64,000 nt of DNA from Bacillus proteolyticus (GCF_001884065.1 NZ_MACH01000055.1:1-64000), one strand, 5' to 3'. Counted from the stretch's first letter, positions 9,422 to 20,454 are shown. Translations and numbers: made by a program. Notes: a model not told the origin generated them from the sequence alone.

Positions 9422-9991
9422 ATGGCAAAAGTTAATTTAGAACAAATTGAACAAGCAGTACGTCTTATTTTAGAGGCAATCGGAGACGACCCAAATCGCG
9501 AGGGAGTACTGGATACACCAAAGCGTGTTGCGAAAATGTACGCAGAAGTATTCTCAGGGATGCATGAGGATCCAAAAGAGCATTTACACAAAGTATTCGG
9601 AGAAGATCACGAAGAGCTTGTACTAGTAAAAGATATACCATTCTATTCGATGTGTGAGCATCATCTTGTTCCTTTTTATGGAGTTGCTCACGTTGCATAT
9701 ATTCCGCAAGGTGGAAAAGTAACGGGACTAAGTAAATTAGCTCGTACTGTAGACACAATTGCACGTCGTCCGCAACTACAAGAACGTATTACATCAACAG
9801 TAGCTAACTCTATTATGGAAGTACTAGAGCCGCATGGTGTAATGGTAGTAGTAGAAGCAGAGCATATGTGTATGACGATGCGTGGTGTGAAAAAGCCTGG
9901 TGCAAAAACAGTAACGACTGCAGTGCGCGGCGTGTTAGAAAATGATGCAGCAGCACGTAGTGAAATTTTATCGTTTATTAAGACGAAGTAA
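9422..9991 (+). CDS. folE: GTP cyclohydrolase I
   Basis: Converts GTP to 7,8-dihydroneopterin triphosphate, the first step of folate synthesis (called mtrA in B. subtilis). Zinc ligands are visible in CEHHLVPF (Cys 78, His 81) and [11 protein letters not shown] (Cys near 150). The length of 189 is typical. The start follows a CGGGAGGG site. In B. subtilis the trp RNA-binding attenuation gene mtrB follows; here a terminator and 270 bases without mtrB follow instead. Confidence 0.97.
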   Translation: MAKVNLEQIEQAVRLILEAIGDDPNREGVLDTPKRVAKMYAEVFSGMHEDPKEHLHKVFGEDHEELVLVKDIPFYSMCEHHLVPFYGVAHVAYIPQGGKVTGLSKLARTVDTIARRPQLQERITSTVANSIMEVLEPHGVMVVVEAEHMCMTMRGVKKPGAKTVTTAVRGVLENDAAARSEILSFIKTK

Positions 9992-10022
9992 AGAAAAGCG
10001 GGAAACTGCTTTTCTTTTTTTT
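9992..10022 (+). terminator. Terminator of folE
   Basis: AGAAAAGC (9992-9999) pairs with GCTTTTCT (10008-10015), followed by a T run; it begins immediately after the stop codon. Confidence 0.8.
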
Positions 10023-10218
10023 ATATGCAAAAAAATGATATAGTTTTAGTATGAAAGAGCAAGAATATAAAGGTTGAAAATTATTTCTGCCTTTTGTGCA
10101 AATGAATGTTTGTAGTTGTTAGTGATGAAGATGATTCGTATGAATGAAAGTTGAGGCTGCATTCGGTGACAGTTTGGCAGAAGTAGCCAAGTTTTGATTA
10201 TAGAAAATAGAATGTATG

Positions 10219-10227
10219 TGTTATAAT
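10219..10227 (+). promoter_or_regulatory. Extended -10 promoter of the hepS operon
   Basis: TG-T-TATAAT (10219-10227) is a perfect extended -10 element 36 bases before the hepS start. No good -35 hexamer is found at standard spacing, as is common for extended -10 promoters. Confidence 0.5.
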
Positions 10228-10262
10228 AAATTTTATGAATTAGAAAACAAGGGTGATTTTTT

Positions 10263-11015
10263 GTGTGTGACATCTACGGAGGGTATGCTGGTATTAAAGA
10301 GAAATTGATGGAGAAATTACGCCATCCTTATTTTATAAACTATATTGAAGAACCATTTATTGATGAAGAAAAAATAGCGCTGTTATACGGTGCATTAAAG
10401 GATGCAAATATACATAAAGAACAAATTGATCATTATGTAGTAACGATTATGCTTGTACAAATTGCTCTTGATACACATGAAAAAGTATCAAATAAAGCAA
10501 ACGAAGAGACGAGTGGATTTCATAAGCGTCGTCAATTGACAGTGCTTGCAGGCGATTATTATAGTGGTCTATACTATTACTTATTGTCAATGAATTGTGA
10601 TATTATCTTAATTCGCGCACTTGCTGAAGGAATTAAGGAGATTAATGAGCATAAAATTATGCTATATCAAAAAGCCCATGTGACGATTCAAGACATAATG
10701 GAAAGTGTAGTAATAATTGAATCTGCGCTGTTGCAAAAAACATGTGATCATTTTCATTTATCCAATTGGAAACCATATATAACTTATGTATTAGGAAAAA
10801 ATCGTCTTCAAAAAGAGTGTCAATTGTATGCTGATAAACAAAATTCACCTGTTTTTCAAGCGGTTCAAAAAATCTCATTGGATGATGATAAAAATCTGGA
10901 AACAGTTATTAATGAATGGCTTATGGAAATGAAAAAGCAGGAAGAAAAATTTTTAGAGAATCATACAGAAGTTAATGAAATAATTTCTATGTTAAGAGAT
11001 AAATCAAGGACATAA
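10263..11015 (+). CDS. hepS: Heptaprenyl diphosphate synthase component I
   Basis: The small regulatory subunit (GerCA) of the two-component heptaprenyl diphosphate synthase that makes the menaquinone-7 side chain. A 250-residue helical protein; conserved [22 protein letters not shown] (about residues 82-103) is the family hallmark. It lacks the DDxxD metal-binding motifs, as expected for this subunit. GTG 10263 follows AAGGGTGA. The genes hepS-menG-hepT follow one another with short gaps, as in B. subtilis gerC. Confidence 0.9.
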   Translation: MCDIYGGYAGIKEKLMEKLRHPYFINYIEEPFIDEEKIALLYGALKDANIHKEQIDHYVVTIMLVQIALDTHEKVSNKANEETSGFHKRRQLTVLAGDYYSGLYYYLLSMNCDIILIRALAEGIKEINEHKIMLYQKAHVTIQDIMESVVIIESALLQKTCDHFHLSNWKPYITYVLGKNRLQKECQLYADKQNSPVFQAVQKISLDDDKNLETVINEWLMEMKKQEEKFLENHTEVNEIISMLRDKSRT

Positions 11016-11044
11016 GCAACTTTACATTGGAAGAAGGTACGAGC

Positions 11045-11758
11045 ATGCAACAATCAAAAGAAGAAAGAGTACATGACGTATTTGAGAAAATTTCTGATAA
11101 ATACGATGTGATGAATTCTGTAATTAGTTTTCAAAGGCATAAGGTATGGCGCAAAGAAACGATGAAAATTATGGATGTGAAACCTGGGAGTAAGGCACTC
11201 GATGTTTGCTGCGGAACAGCTGATTGGACAATTGCGCTAGCAGGAGCTGTAGGGGAAAATGGAAAGGTTTACGGTTTAGACTTTAGCGAAAATATGCTAG
11301 CTGTCGGTAAACAAAAGGTAGAAGCTTTAGAATTAAAGCAAGTAGAACTTATGCATGGAAATGCAATGGAACTTCCTTTTGAAGATAATACGTTTGATTA
11401 TGTAACGATTGGTTTTGGGCTACGTAACGTTCCGGATTACATGCAAGTATTAAAAGAAATGACGCGTGTAGTAAAGCCTGGTGGAAAAGTAATTTGCTTA
11501 GAAACATCTCAACCAACAATGATTGGTTTTCGACAAGGGTATGTCTTATACTTTAAATATATCATGCCGTTGTTTGGAAAGATATTTGCAAAAAGTTATA
11601 AAGAATATTCATGGCTTCAGGAATCCGCTAGTACATTCCCAGGGATGAAAGAGTTAGCGAGTATGTTTGAAGAAGCTGGGCTTAAGAATGTGAAAGTGAA
11701 ACCATTTACTTTTGGTGTAGCAGCTATGCATTTAGGTGTTAAACCAGAATCAAAATAG
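11045..11758 (+). CDS. menG: Demethylmenaquinone methyltransferase
   Basis: The S-adenosylmethionine-dependent last step of menaquinone synthesis (UbiE/COQ5 family, GerCB). The SAM-binding motif [10 protein letters not shown] is at about residues 51-60, followed by GLDFSENML and the family signature [11 protein letters not shown] 11045 was chosen after GAAGAAGGT; it gives 237 residues, close to B. subtilis. It lies in the hepS-menG-hepT operon. Confidence 0.96.
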   Translation: MQQSKEERVHDVFEKISDKYDVMNSVISFQRHKVWRKETMKIMDVKPGSKALDVCCGTADWTIALAGAVGENGKVYGLDFSENMLAVGKQKVEALELKQVELMHGNAMELPFEDNTFDYVTIGFGLRNVPDYMQVLKEMTRVVKPGGKVICLETSQPTMIGFRQGYVLYFKYIMPLFGKIFAKSYKEYSWLQESASTFPGMKELASMFEEAGLKNVKVKPFTFGVAAMHLGVKPESK

Positions 11759-11789
11759 AAAAAAGACGTTTTAGGTTAAGGTGAACAAT

Positions 11790-12752
11790 ATGAAGTTACA
11801 ACTTATGTACTCTTTTTTACGATCGGATATTAATGTTATAGAAAAAGAATTGAAGAAGACAGTTGCTTCTGAGCAGCCGTTAGTAGAAGAAGCGGCATTA
11901 CAGCTTATTGAAGCAGGTGGGAAGCGGATTCGCCCTGTTTTTGTTTTGCTTGCAGGGAAATTTGGGGATTATAAGTTAGATGCAATTAAGCATGTTGCGG
12001 TTGCATTAGAACTTATTCATATGGCTTCTCTTGTTCACGATGATGTTATAGATGCTGCGTTTTTACGACGCGGTAGCGCAACAGTGAATGCGAAATGGGG
12101 AGATCGTATTGCAATGTATACAGGAGACTACTTGTTTGCGAAGTCTCTTGAATGTATAACAAATATAGAAATTCCAGATGCACACCAGGCACTATCTCAT
12201 ACAATTTTAGAAGTTTGTAAAGGTGAAATCGAACAAATTAAAGATAAGTATAACTATGATCAAAATTTAAGAACGTATTTAAGAAGGATAAAACGAAAAA
12301 CAGCATTATTAATCGCCGCGAGTTGTCAGTTAGGAGCGATTGCTGCTGGTGCTAATCGTGATACTGTAAATCGTCTATTTTGGTATGGATATTTTGTTGG
12401 TATGTCTTATCAAATTATTGATGATATTTTAGATTTCGTATCGACAGAAGAGAAGCTTGGAAAGCCTGCTGGTGGTGATTTATTACAAGGTAACATTACA
12501 TTACCTGTTTTGTATGCCATGGAAGATCCTGTTCTTCGTCAGAAAATTACATCTGTGCATGAAAATACAACAGCAAGTGAAATGAAAGAAATTATTAATG
12601 ATATTAAAGCGAGCGAAGCTATTGATAAAGCATTTTCGTTTAGTGAACGTTATTTACATAAAGCATTAGAAATAATAAAACCACTCCCTCGTGGACAGGC
12701 GAAGTATGCGTTGCAAAATGTCGCAAAGTATATTGGAAAACGAAAATTTTAG
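11790..12752 (+). CDS. hepT: Heptaprenyl diphosphate synthase component II
   Basis: The catalytic trans-prenyltransferase subunit (GerCC). The first aspartate-rich motif DDVID is at residues 84-88, the second DDILD at about 211-215, and the GGKRIRP substrate-binding motif at 43-49. ATG 11790 was preferred because AAGGTGA (11778-11784) gives 5-base spacing; an in-frame GTG at 11781 lies within that site. 320 residues. It completes the operon for the C35 side chain of menaquinone. Confidence 0.95.
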   Translation: MKLQLMYSFLRSDINVIEKELKKTVASEQPLVEEAALQLIEAGGKRIRPVFVLLAGKFGDYKLDAIKHVAVALELIHMASLVHDDVIDAAFLRRGSATVNAKWGDRIAMYTGDYLFAKSLECITNIEIPDAHQALSHTILEVCKGEIEQIKDKYNYDQNLRTYLRRIKRKTALLIAASCQLGAIAAGANRDTVNRLFWYGYFVGMSYQIIDDILDFVSTEEKLGKPAGGDLLQGNITLPVLYAMEDPVLRQKITSVHENTTASEMKEIINDIKASEAIDKAFSFSERYLHKALEIIKPLPRGQAKYALQNVAKYIGKRKF

Positions 12753-12795
12753 TGTTTTTTCTAAAAAATAAAATAATCTCTCTATTTCAAAACTA

Positions 12796-12824
12796 TTGCA
12801 CAATTGTGATAAGGGTGTTAATAT
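12796..12824 (+). promoter_or_regulatory. Sigma-A promoter of ndk with palindromic spacer
   Basis: TTGCAC (12796-12801) and TAATAT (12819-12824) with 17-base spacing. The region between them contains the perfect palindrome CACAATTGTG, overlapping the -35 end, which could be an operator. Confidence 0.5.
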
Positions 12825-12876
12825 GTGTGTGGGGATATACAATTACATACATAATTCAGAAGTGGAGAGATTTTTT

Positions 12877-13323
12877 ATGGAAAAAACATTTCTAATGGTA
12901 AAACCAGACGGTGTACAACGTGCCTTCATTGGGGAAATTGTAGCTCGTTTTGAGAAAAAGGGCTTTCAATTAGTTGGTGCAAAATTAATGCAAGTTACTC
13001 CAGAAATTGCTGAACAACACTACGGTGAGCATAAAGAAAGACCTTTCTTTGGTGAATTAGTAGACTTTATTACATCTGGCCCTGTATTCGCAATGGTATG
13101 GCAAGGTGAAAATGTAGTAGATACAGCGCGCAATATGATGGGTAAAACACGCCCACATGAAGCTGATATGGGAACAATTCGCGGAGATTTCGGTGTAACT
13201 GTTGCGAAAAACATTATCCACGGTTCGGATTCTTTAGAAAGTGCAGAGCGCGAGATTGCTATTTTCTTTAAGGAAGAAGAATTGGTAGACTACTCAAAAT
13301 TAATGAATCAATGGATTTACTAA
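12877..13323 (+). CDS. ndk: Nucleoside diphosphate kinase
   Basis: Balances nucleoside triphosphate pools by phosphate transfer through a phosphohistidine. The catalytic histidine is His 115 in the NIIHGSDS signature. 148 residues from ATG 12877, which follows AGTGGAGAGA; the frame extends upstream to 12796 without a ribosome binding site, so the extension is not used. A separate promoter and terminator make it monocistronic. Confidence 0.97.
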   Translation: MEKTFLMVKPDGVQRAFIGEIVARFEKKGFQLVGAKLMQVTPEIAEQHYGEHKERPFFGELVDFITSGPVFAMVWQGENVVDTARNMMGKTRPHEADMGTIRGDFGVTVAKNIIHGSDSLESAEREIAIFFKEEELVDYSKLMNQWIY

Positions 13324-13370
13324 TTATTTTAAAATAATTTGTAAACGCTTTAATAACTGTGATAATAGTA

Positions 13371-13413
13371 AAAAGTGCAAGAAGAATAGGGGTATTCTTC
13401 TTGCACTTTTTTT
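13371..13413 (+). terminator. Terminator of ndk
   Basis: A perfect 18-bp stem (13371-13388 with 13393-13410, core GTGCAAGAAGAATA) has a GGGG loop and a T run; very strong. Confidence 0.92.
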
Positions 13414-13553
13414 ATTTTGATTTGTTACGAAGTTAGGACTGTTATGATATATTGGTATGTAAAGTAAAAGGTATAACGTTATGAAAATGATGAAAGATAC
13501 CATTGCTACTTTATGTAGCGGGATAAATACATATGTGAAAAGAGGAATAACGT

Positions 13554-14726
13554 ATGCGATATATTACAGCTGGTGAATCCCACGGTCCGCAACTTACGAC
13601 AATTTTAGAAGGTGTTCCGGCAGGATTATCTTTAGTAGCGAATGATATAAATGAAGAATTAGCTAGAAGACAAAAAGGATATGGACGCGGTAGACGCATG
13701 CAAATTGAGAAAGACCAAGTGCAAATTGTAAGTGGTGTTAGGCATGGGAAGACGATGGGATCCCCAATTGCACTTGTTGTTGAAAATCGTGATTTCATCC
13801 ATTGGACAAAGGTTATGGGCGCAGAGCCGTTAACTGAGCAGGAAGAGAAAGAAATGAAAAGGCAAGTTACGAAACCTAGACCTGGACACGCAGATTTAAA
13901 TGGTGCGATTAAATATGGTCATAGAGATATGAGAAATGTATTAGAGCGTTCTTCAGCACGTGAAACGACAGTTCGTGTTGCAGCTGGTGCAGTTGCAAAA
14001 AGGATATTAGCAGAATTAGGTATACAAGTAGCGGGACATGTTATCGAAATTGGTGGTGTACAGGCAGAAAATATTACGTATAACTCTATTGAGGAATTAC
14101 AAAGTACTACAGAAGCATCTCCTGTACGTTGTTTAGATGAAAAGGTCGGTAAAAAGATGATGCAAGCAATTGATGATGCGAAGGCAAATGGTGATTCTAT
14201 CGGCGGTATTGTTGAAGTAGTTGTAGAAGGTATGCCAATTGGAGTAGGTAGCTATGTACATTATGATAGAAAATTAGATGCAAAATTAGCAGCGGCAATT
14301 ATGAGTATTAACGCTTTTAAAGGTGTTGAAATTGGAATTGGTTTTGAAGCTGCGCATAGACCTGGAAGTGAAGTGCATGATGAAATCCTTTGGGATGAAG
14401 TGCAAGGGTACAGAAGAAAAACGAACAATGCAGGTGGAGTAGAAGGTGGTATGACAACTGGTATGCCGGTTATTGTGCGTGGTGTGATGAAACCGATACC
14501 GACATTATATAAACCGCTTCAAAGTATTGATATTGATACGAAAGAACCTTTTACAGCGAGTATTGAACGTTCAGATAGTTGTGCAGTACCGGCAGCTAGC
14601 GTTGTGGCTGAAGCTGTTGTCGCTTGGGAGCTCGCGACAGTTTTAATTGAACAATTTGGATTGGATCGTATCGATCTTATACGTGAAAATATTGAGAAAC
14701 ATAATGAATATGCGAGGGGATTTTAA
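13554..14726 (+). CDS. aroC: Chorismate synthase
   Basis: The last step of the shikimate pathway, converting 5-enolpyruvylshikimate 3-phosphate to chorismate with reduced FMN. Signatures include ITAGESHGP at the N-terminus and RHRDMRN-like [18 protein letters not shown]. 390 residues, matching the B. subtilis enzyme (named aroF there). It overlaps aroB by one base (TAATG), so the two are translationally coupled. First gene of the aroC-aroB-hisC cluster. Confidence 0.97.
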   Translation: MRYITAGESHGPQLTTILEGVPAGLSLVANDINEELARRQKGYGRGRRMQIEKDQVQIVSGVRHGKTMGSPIALVVENRDFIHWTKVMGAEPLTEQEEKEMKRQVTKPRPGHADLNGAIKYGHRDMRNVLERSSARETTVRVAAGAVAKRILAELGIQVAGHVIEIGGVQAENITYNSIEELQSTTEASPVRCLDEKVGKKMMQAIDDAKANGDSIGGIVEVVVEGMPIGVGSYVHYDRKLDAKLAAAIMSINAFKGVEIGIGFEAAHRPGSEVHDEILWDEVQGYRRKTNNAGGVEGGMTTGMPVIVRGVMKPIPTLYKPLQSIDIDTKEPFTASIERSDSCAVPAASVVAEAVVAWELATVLIEQFGLDRIDLIRENIEKHNEYARGF

Positions 14727-15811
14727 TGGAGAACATACATATTCAAACGAAATCAAAAGAATATGATGTACATGTTGGAAAAGAAGCGTTGTCACATTTA
14801 ACAACGTTTATTCAAAAGATGAATCCTGCTGTATCTAACATAATGATCATTTCTGATGAAGCTGTTTCATCACTACATTTACAGACAGTTGTTGATGCAT
14901 TACAAGTAGAGCAGGACGTGTTTTCGTTTGTTGTACCGAGTGGCGAAAAAGAGAAGTCTTTTGAAAATTTTTATGCGGCTCACACTTCGGCTCTTGAAAA
15001 TAAATTAGATAGAAATTCTTTAATTATCGCACTGGGAGGCGGAATGATTGGAGATTTAGCTGGCTTTGTTGCCGCGTCGTTTATGCGTGGTATTCGCTTT
15101 GTCCAAGTTCCAACGACTTTATTAGCTCACGATAGCGCAGTAGGCGGGAAAGTAGCAATTAATCATCCACTAGGAAAAAATATGATTGGAGCGTTTCATC
15201 AGCCAGAAGCTGTTGTATATCATACGCCATTTTTGCATTCACTTCCTGAAAAAGAGTGGAGATCAGGTTATGCAGAAGTGATAAAGCATGCTCTTATTGG
15301 TGATGTAAAGCTATATCATTGGTTAAAAGAAGAAGTGCAAACATTAACGGATCTTCGTGATGAAAAATTAATTCACATATTAACGAAGGCGATTCCTGTG
15401 AAAGCGAACATTGTGTCACAAGACGAAACAGAAAAAGGTGTACGTGCCCATTTGAATTTTGGGCATACGTTAGGACATGCTCTTGAAAAAGAGTTAGGGT
15501 ATGGAAATATTACTCACGGTGATGGAGTAGCGGTTGGTATGTTATTTGCTATATTTTTAAGTGAGCAAGTGTACAAGGTTGATCTTGCTTATGAAGAGAT
15601 GAAGCAGTGGTTCTTGAAATACGGCTATCCAAAGATGCCAAGTGATTTGAATGTAGAGCGCCTCGTTCAACTGATGAAACAAGATAAGAAAGCGAATGCA
15701 GGAACAATTCATATGGTACTTATGCAGGAATATGGGGTAGTGAATGTCGTATCTATTTCAGATGAGACTGTTCATATTGCGTTAAAAGCATTTCAAAAGG
15801 ATATGGTCTAG
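14726..15811 (+). CDS. aroB: 3-dehydroquinate synthase
   Basis: The second step of the shikimate pathway; NAD- and metal-dependent cyclisation of DAHP. The nucleotide-binding GGGMIGDLAGFVAASFMRG and the metal-site histidines in LNFGHTLGHALE are visible. 361 residues. The stop is followed by 117 bases before hisC. In B. subtilis the chorismate mutase gene aroH lies here; it is absent in this window. Confidence 0.97.
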   Translation: MENIHIQTKSKEYDVHVGKEALSHLTTFIQKMNPAVSNIMIISDEAVSSLHLQTVVDALQVEQDVFSFVVPSGEKEKSFENFYAAHTSALENKLDRNSLIIALGGGMIGDLAGFVAASFMRGIRFVQVPTTLLAHDSAVGGKVAINHPLGKNMIGAFHQPEAVVYHTPFLHSLPEKEWRSGYAEVIKHALIGDVKLYHWLKEEVQTLTDLRDEKLIHILTKAIPVKANIVSQDETEKGVRAHLNFGHTLGHALEKELGYGNITHGDGVAVGMLFAIFLSEQVYKVDLAYEEMKQWFLKYGYPKMPSDLNVERLVQLMKQDKKANAGTIHMVLMQEYGVVNVVSISDETVHIALKAFQKDMV

Positions 15812-15928
15812 AAAAGTTGTAGAATAGGTATGAAATGCATATGTAGAGGTATTCTCGTAATGGTGACGGTTATGATTAAAGATGACAGTAAGGAATTATA
15901 AATCATATCAATGACTGGGGGAAGAAAA

Positions 15929-17041
15929 GTGAGAGTAAAAGAGCAATTGTTAACTTTGAGAGCATATGTACCTGGGAAAAATATTGAAGAAGTAAAAAGA
16001 GAATATGGATTGTCAAAAATTGTGAAGTTAGCGTCGAATGAAAATCCATTTGGCTGCTCTGCGCGTGTGACAGAAGCATTAACTTCGTTAGCCAATCAAT
16101 ATGCACTCTATCCGGATGGGGCGGCTTTTGAACTTCGGGAGAAAGTAGCAGAGCATTTAGGTGTAAAAGCGGAACAACTTTTATTTGGTAGTGGGCTAGA
16201 TGAAGTCATTCAAATGATTAGTCGTGCTTTGCTCCATAATGGAACAAATGTTGTAATGGCGAACCCTACGTTCTCGCAATATCATCACCATGCTGTTATT
16301 GAAGGAGCGGAAGTTCGTGAAGTACCACTTAAAGAAGGTATTCACGATTTAGATGCGATGTTGCAACAAGTAGATGACAAAACGAAGATTGTATGGATTT
16401 GTAATCCGAATAACCCGACAGGTACATATGTAGAAAAACAAAAATTACTTTCATTTTTAGAATCAGTTCCAAAGTCAGTGCTCGTTATTATGGACGAAGC
16501 ATATTATGAATATGCTGGGGCAGAAGATTATCCGCAAACATTGCCTCTTCTTGAAAAATACGAAAATCTTATGGTGCTACGCACATTCTCAAAAGCATAT
16601 GGATTAGCTGCTTTTCGTATTGGATATGCGATTGGGGATGCAAAGCTTATAGGGCAGCTAGAGGTAGCGAGACTGCCATTTAACACATCAACTATCGCCC
16701 AAGCAGTAGCATTAGCGGCAATAGAAGATCAACAGTTTTTACAAGAGTGCGTGAAGAAAAATGCCGAAGGGTTAAATCAATATTATGCATTTTGTAAGGA
16801 ATATAACGTATTCTACTATCCATCCCAAACGAATTTTATTTTCTTGAAGCTCGGTATACCTGGTAATGAAGCTTTCGAACGATTAATGAAAAAAGGATAT
16901 ATCGTTCGTTCTGGTGCTGCATTTGGTATACATGATGGTATTCGTATTACTGTTGGGCTTAAAGAAGAAAATGCTGAGATTATTGAGTTGCTTACGGAAC
17001 TTGTAAAAGAACAAGTGAAAAAAGAAGAAACGTATTCTTAA
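15929..17041 (+). CDS. hisC: Histidinol-phosphate aminotransferase
   Basis: A PLP-dependent class I/II aminotransferase acting in histidine synthesis and, in Bacillus, also on aromatic 2-oxo acids; that explains its place in an aromatic cluster. The PLP lysine lies in RTFSKAYGLAAFRIGYA and the DEAYYEY and NPNNPTG motifs are present. GTG 15929 was chosen after GGGGGAAG (370 residues); an ATG at 15911 lies before that site. A terminator follows, so aroA is separate. Confidence 0.93.
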   Translation: MRVKEQLLTLRAYVPGKNIEEVKREYGLSKIVKLASNENPFGCSARVTEALTSLANQYALYPDGAAFELREKVAEHLGVKAEQLLFGSGLDEVIQMISRALLHNGTNVVMANPTFSQYHHHAVIEGAEVREVPLKEGIHDLDAMLQQVDDKTKIVWICNPNNPTGTYVEKQKLLSFLESVPKSVLVIMDEAYYEYAGAEDYPQTLPLLEKYENLMVLRTFSKAYGLAAFRIGYAIGDAKLIGQLEVARLPFNTSTIAQAVALAAIEDQQFLQECVKKNAEGLNQYYAFCKEYNVFYYPSQTNFIFLKLGIPGNEAFERLMKKGYIVRSGAAFGIHDGIRITVGLKEENAEIIELLTELVKEQVKKEETYS

Positions 17042-17052
17042 TAAATAGTGAA

Positions 17053-17077
17053 GGCTCCTAGTATAGGAGTCTTTTTT
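17053..17077 (+). terminator. Terminator of aroC-aroB-hisC
   Basis: GGCTCCT (17053-17059) pairs with AGGAGTC (17065-17071, one G-U), followed by TTTTTT. A short 7-bp stem, so possibly incomplete. Confidence 0.65.
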
Positions 17078-17103
17078 ATTTGAACTGTAATAAGGGGAGT
17101 TGT

Positions 17104-17133
17104 TTGCACGTTCAAGAAAGAAAACGTTACAAT
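17104..17133 (+). promoter_or_regulatory. Sigma-A promoter of aroA
   Basis: TTGCAC (17104-17109) and TACAAT (17128-17133) with 18-base spacing, 66 bases before the aroA start. Together with the terminator upstream, this indicates independent transcription. Confidence 0.6.
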
Positions 17134-17198
17134 AGAAGTAGACGTATAAGAAGGACTATTGTACATATAACTTATTTAAAATGTGAGGAGGATACATT

Positions 17199-18473
17199 TT
17201 GAAACTAGTAGGACGAAAAAATAGTTTGAATGGAAAAATTGTTGTTCCAGGAGATAAATCTATTTCGCATCGCTCTGTTATGTTTGGGGCGATAGCAGAA
17301 GGGACGACGAAAGTATCAAATTTTTTATTAGGAGAAGATTGTTTAAGTACAATTGCATGTTTTCAAAAACTAGGTGTCAAGATTGAACAGAGTGGTAACG
17401 ATGTCACGATTTACGGTAAAGGATTACATAATTTACAAGAACCGAAAGAAGTATTAGATGTGGGGAATTCAGGGACGACTATTCGTCTTATGCTTGGGAT
17501 TTTAGCTAATACGCCGTTCTATAGTACGATAATCGGTGATGCATCAATTGGAAAACGTCCTATGAAACGTGTTACAGACCCGCTTAGTAAGATGAACGCT
17601 CAAATTGATGGTAGAGAAAATGGACAATATACACCTTTATCTATTCGTGGTGGAAAGGTGAAAGGTATGCATTACCATTCACCAGTAGCAAGTGCACAAG
17701 TGAAATCGGCAGTTTTACTTGCAGGTTTGCAAGGAGAAGGTGTAACTACAGTAACAGAGCCTATGCAGTCTCGTGATCATACAGAGAGGATGTTACGTGC
17801 ATTCGGTTGTACAGTAGATGTTAATGAACGTACCGTGTCATTACAAGGTGGCCAACAACTTAAAGGGACAGACATAGAAGTTCCAGGAGATATTTCTTCG
17901 GCTGCATTTTTCTTAGTAGCTGGTGCAATTGTCCAAAAAAGTAAGCTTGTATTGGAAAATGTCGGTTTAAATCCAACGCGAACAGGGATTTTAGATGTTT
18001 TAACAAAGATGGGTGCACTTATTTCTATCGATAATATTAGAAACGAAGAGTTTGAACCGTGCGGGGATATTACGATTGAAACATCGAAACTAAAAGGAAT
18101 AGAGATTGGTGGATCGCTTATTCCAAGGTTAATTGATGAAATTCCTGTAATTGCTTTATTGGCAACGCAGGCAGAAGGAATTACTGTTATTAAAGACGCT
18201 GAGGAGTTAAAAGTAAAAGAAACAAACCGTATCGATACTGTTGTAGATGAATTAGGCAAATTAGGTGCGAAAATTGAAGCTACACCAGATGGTATGATTA
18301 TATATGGTAAACAAAATTTAAAAGGAAATGCTGTTAATAGTCACGGCGATCATCGTATTGGGATGATGCTAGCAATCGCATCTTGTATTATAGATGGAGA
18401 AGTAAAAATAGAGAATAGCGATGCGGTCTCTGTATCGTATCCGAACTTTTTTGAACAATTAGCTGCGCTATAA
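17199..18473 (+). CDS. aroA: 3-phosphoshikimate 1-carboxyvinyltransferase (EPSP synthase)
   Basis: Condenses shikimate 3-phosphate with phosphoenolpyruvate. The N-terminal [20 protein letters not shown] and C-terminal [12 protein letters not shown] motifs are all present; 424 residues. The start is TTG 17199 after TGAGGAGGA. It is preceded directly by hisC; the tyrA gene found between them in B. subtilis is missing. Only this shikimate gene of the region has its own promoter. Confidence 0.96.
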   Translation: MKLVGRKNSLNGKIVVPGDKSISHRSVMFGAIAEGTTKVSNFLLGEDCLSTIACFQKLGVKIEQSGNDVTIYGKGLHNLQEPKEVLDVGNSGTTIRLMLGILANTPFYSTIIGDASIGKRPMKRVTDPLSKMNAQIDGRENGQYTPLSIRGGKVKGMHYHSPVASAQVKSAVLLAGLQGEGVTTVTEPMQSRDHTERMLRAFGCTVDVNERTVSLQGGQQLKGTDIEVPGDISSAAFFLVAGAIVQKSKLVLENVGLNPTRTGILDVLTKMGALISIDNIRNEEFEPCGDITIETSKLKGIEIGGSLIPRLIDEIPVIALLATQAEGITVIKDAEELKVKETNRIDTVVDELGKLGAKIEATPDGMIIYGKQNLKGNAVNSHGDHRIGMMLAIASCIIDGEVKIENSDAVSVSYPNFFEQLAAL

Positions 18474-18581
18474 GAGAAAGTATAGGAAGAGGCAGTTTAC
18501 TCAAAAGGTTGCGTTCTTACACCTAGTTGCTTATGATAAGTGAACAGAAGAGAAATATTTTTTGAATTAAAGGAGACGTTT

Positions 18582-19844
18582 ATGCAAAAGTTTGAACAAG
18601 CTGTTACATATATTGAAAATGGTGAAGCGGAAAAAGGATTACAATTATTAAAAGAACAATTACAAGTTGCGAATGATGAAGAGAAGTATGATATCGCTCG
18701 CTACTATCATACACTTGGATTTACGGATGAGGCGTTAGCAATTACTGAAGACTTACGTTTATTATATCCGGAAGAAAGTGAATTTACGGTATTTTTAGCA
18801 GAATTATATATTGATTTAGACAAAGAAGATGAAGCAATTGAAGTACTTCATGATATTCCAGAAAATGATGATTTATATGTTCAATCGTTATTACTTGTTG
18901 CGGATTTATTCCAAATGCAAGGTTTTGATGATGTAGCAGAGCAAAAACTATTGAAGGCGAAAGAAATCATGCCTGAAGAGCCTGTTATTACGTTTGGATT
19001 AGCAGAATTATATAGTAGTAAAGGTGAAGAACAAAAGGCAATCACTTATTACGAGTCGCTATTAGCGGAGCATAAAGTAATGGGTGGTGTTGTCATTGCA
19101 CTTCGCCTTGCAGAAACGTTAAGTGCGATTGGAAACTGGGAAGAGGCGATCTCTTACTATGAAGCAGGCTTAGAGGAACAAAAAGATATTCACTCCTTAT
19201 TTGGATATGCGTTCACATTATATCAAGGAGAAGAATATCAAAGAGCAATTGGTGCTTGGCAAGAACTAAAAGAATTAGACCCTGAGTATGCATCACTATA
19301 CATGTATTTAGCGAAAAGCTATGAAAAAGAAGGAATGCTTCAAGAAAGCTATGAAACACTTCATGAAGGAATTAAAGTAGATGAGCTTGCTGTTCCGTTT
19401 TATGTAGAATTAGCGAACATTGCAGCTAAATTAGGAAAAGTAGCAGAGGCAGAGGAAGTACTTCAAAAAGCGCTTGAGTTAGATCCAGGACATTTAGGTG
19501 CAATATTAAAATATGCGTATATCTTAAAAGGACAAGAAAAGTATGAAGAGTTAATTACAGTTGTAGAGCGTGCTATTGATAGTGGAGAGCAAGATACACA
19601 ATTACTTTGGGATCTTGCGTTTGCAAAAAAACAATTAGAAATGTATTCGGATGCATTAAAACACTATGAAAGTGCATATACTTCTTTTAAGAATCATCCA
19701 GACTTCTTGGAAGAGTACGGCTATTTCTTATTGGAAGAAGGAATGCGAAAAGAGGCCAAAGAAGTGTTTGTTCAGTTATTACAACTAGACCCGACACAAA
19801 TTCATATTGAAGAGTTGTTATATAATTTAGAGGATTTTTCATAA
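18582..19844 (+). CDS. ypiA: Tetratricopeptide repeat protein YpiA
   Basis: A 420-residue protein composed of about ten TPR helical pairs (repeats such as YYHTLGFTDEALAITEDLRLLYPEE), acidic and without membrane segments. Position between aroA and ypiB, and length, match B. subtilis ypiA (423 residues). ATG 18582 follows AAAGGAGACG; the frame extends upstream without a site. Probably a protein-protein interaction scaffold; its partner is unknown. Confidence 0.88.
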   Translation: MQKFEQAVTYIENGEAEKGLQLLKEQLQVANDEEKYDIARYYHTLGFTDEALAITEDLRLLYPEESEFTVFLAELYIDLDKEDEAIEVLHDIPENDDLYVQSLLLVADLFQMQGFDDVAEQKLLKAKEIMPEEPVITFGLAELYSSKGEEQKAITYYESLLAEHKVMGGVVIALRLAETLSAIGNWEEAISYYEAGLEEQKDIHSLFGYAFTLYQGEEYQRAIGAWQELKELDPEYASLYMYLAKSYEKEGMLQESYETLHEGIKVDELAVPFYVELANIAAKLGKVAEAEEVLQKALELDPGHLGAILKYAYILKGQEKYEELITVVERAIDSGEQDTQLLWDLAFAKKQLEMYSDALKHYESAYTSFKNHPDFLEEYGYFLLEEGMRKEAKEVFVQLLQLDPTQIHIEELLYNLEDFS

Positions 19845-19860
19845 GTTGGAAGGAAACTGA

Positions 19861-20454
<594 letters not shown>

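Noticed and set aside
13339-13353. cre-like site TGTAAACGCTTTAA after ndk
   Set aside because: One conserved position is wrong and it lies between the ndk stop and its terminator, not in a promoter.
15812-15901. Possible aroH remnant (GMKCICRG..VMVTV reading)
   Set aside because: Only a few residues resemble the chorismate mutase C-terminus; too short and too weak to call by eye.
17777-18259. Minus-strand ORF of 160 codons inside aroA
   Set aside because: It lies fully antisense to a strongly supported gene, has no ribosome binding site and no recognisable domain; a chance frame.
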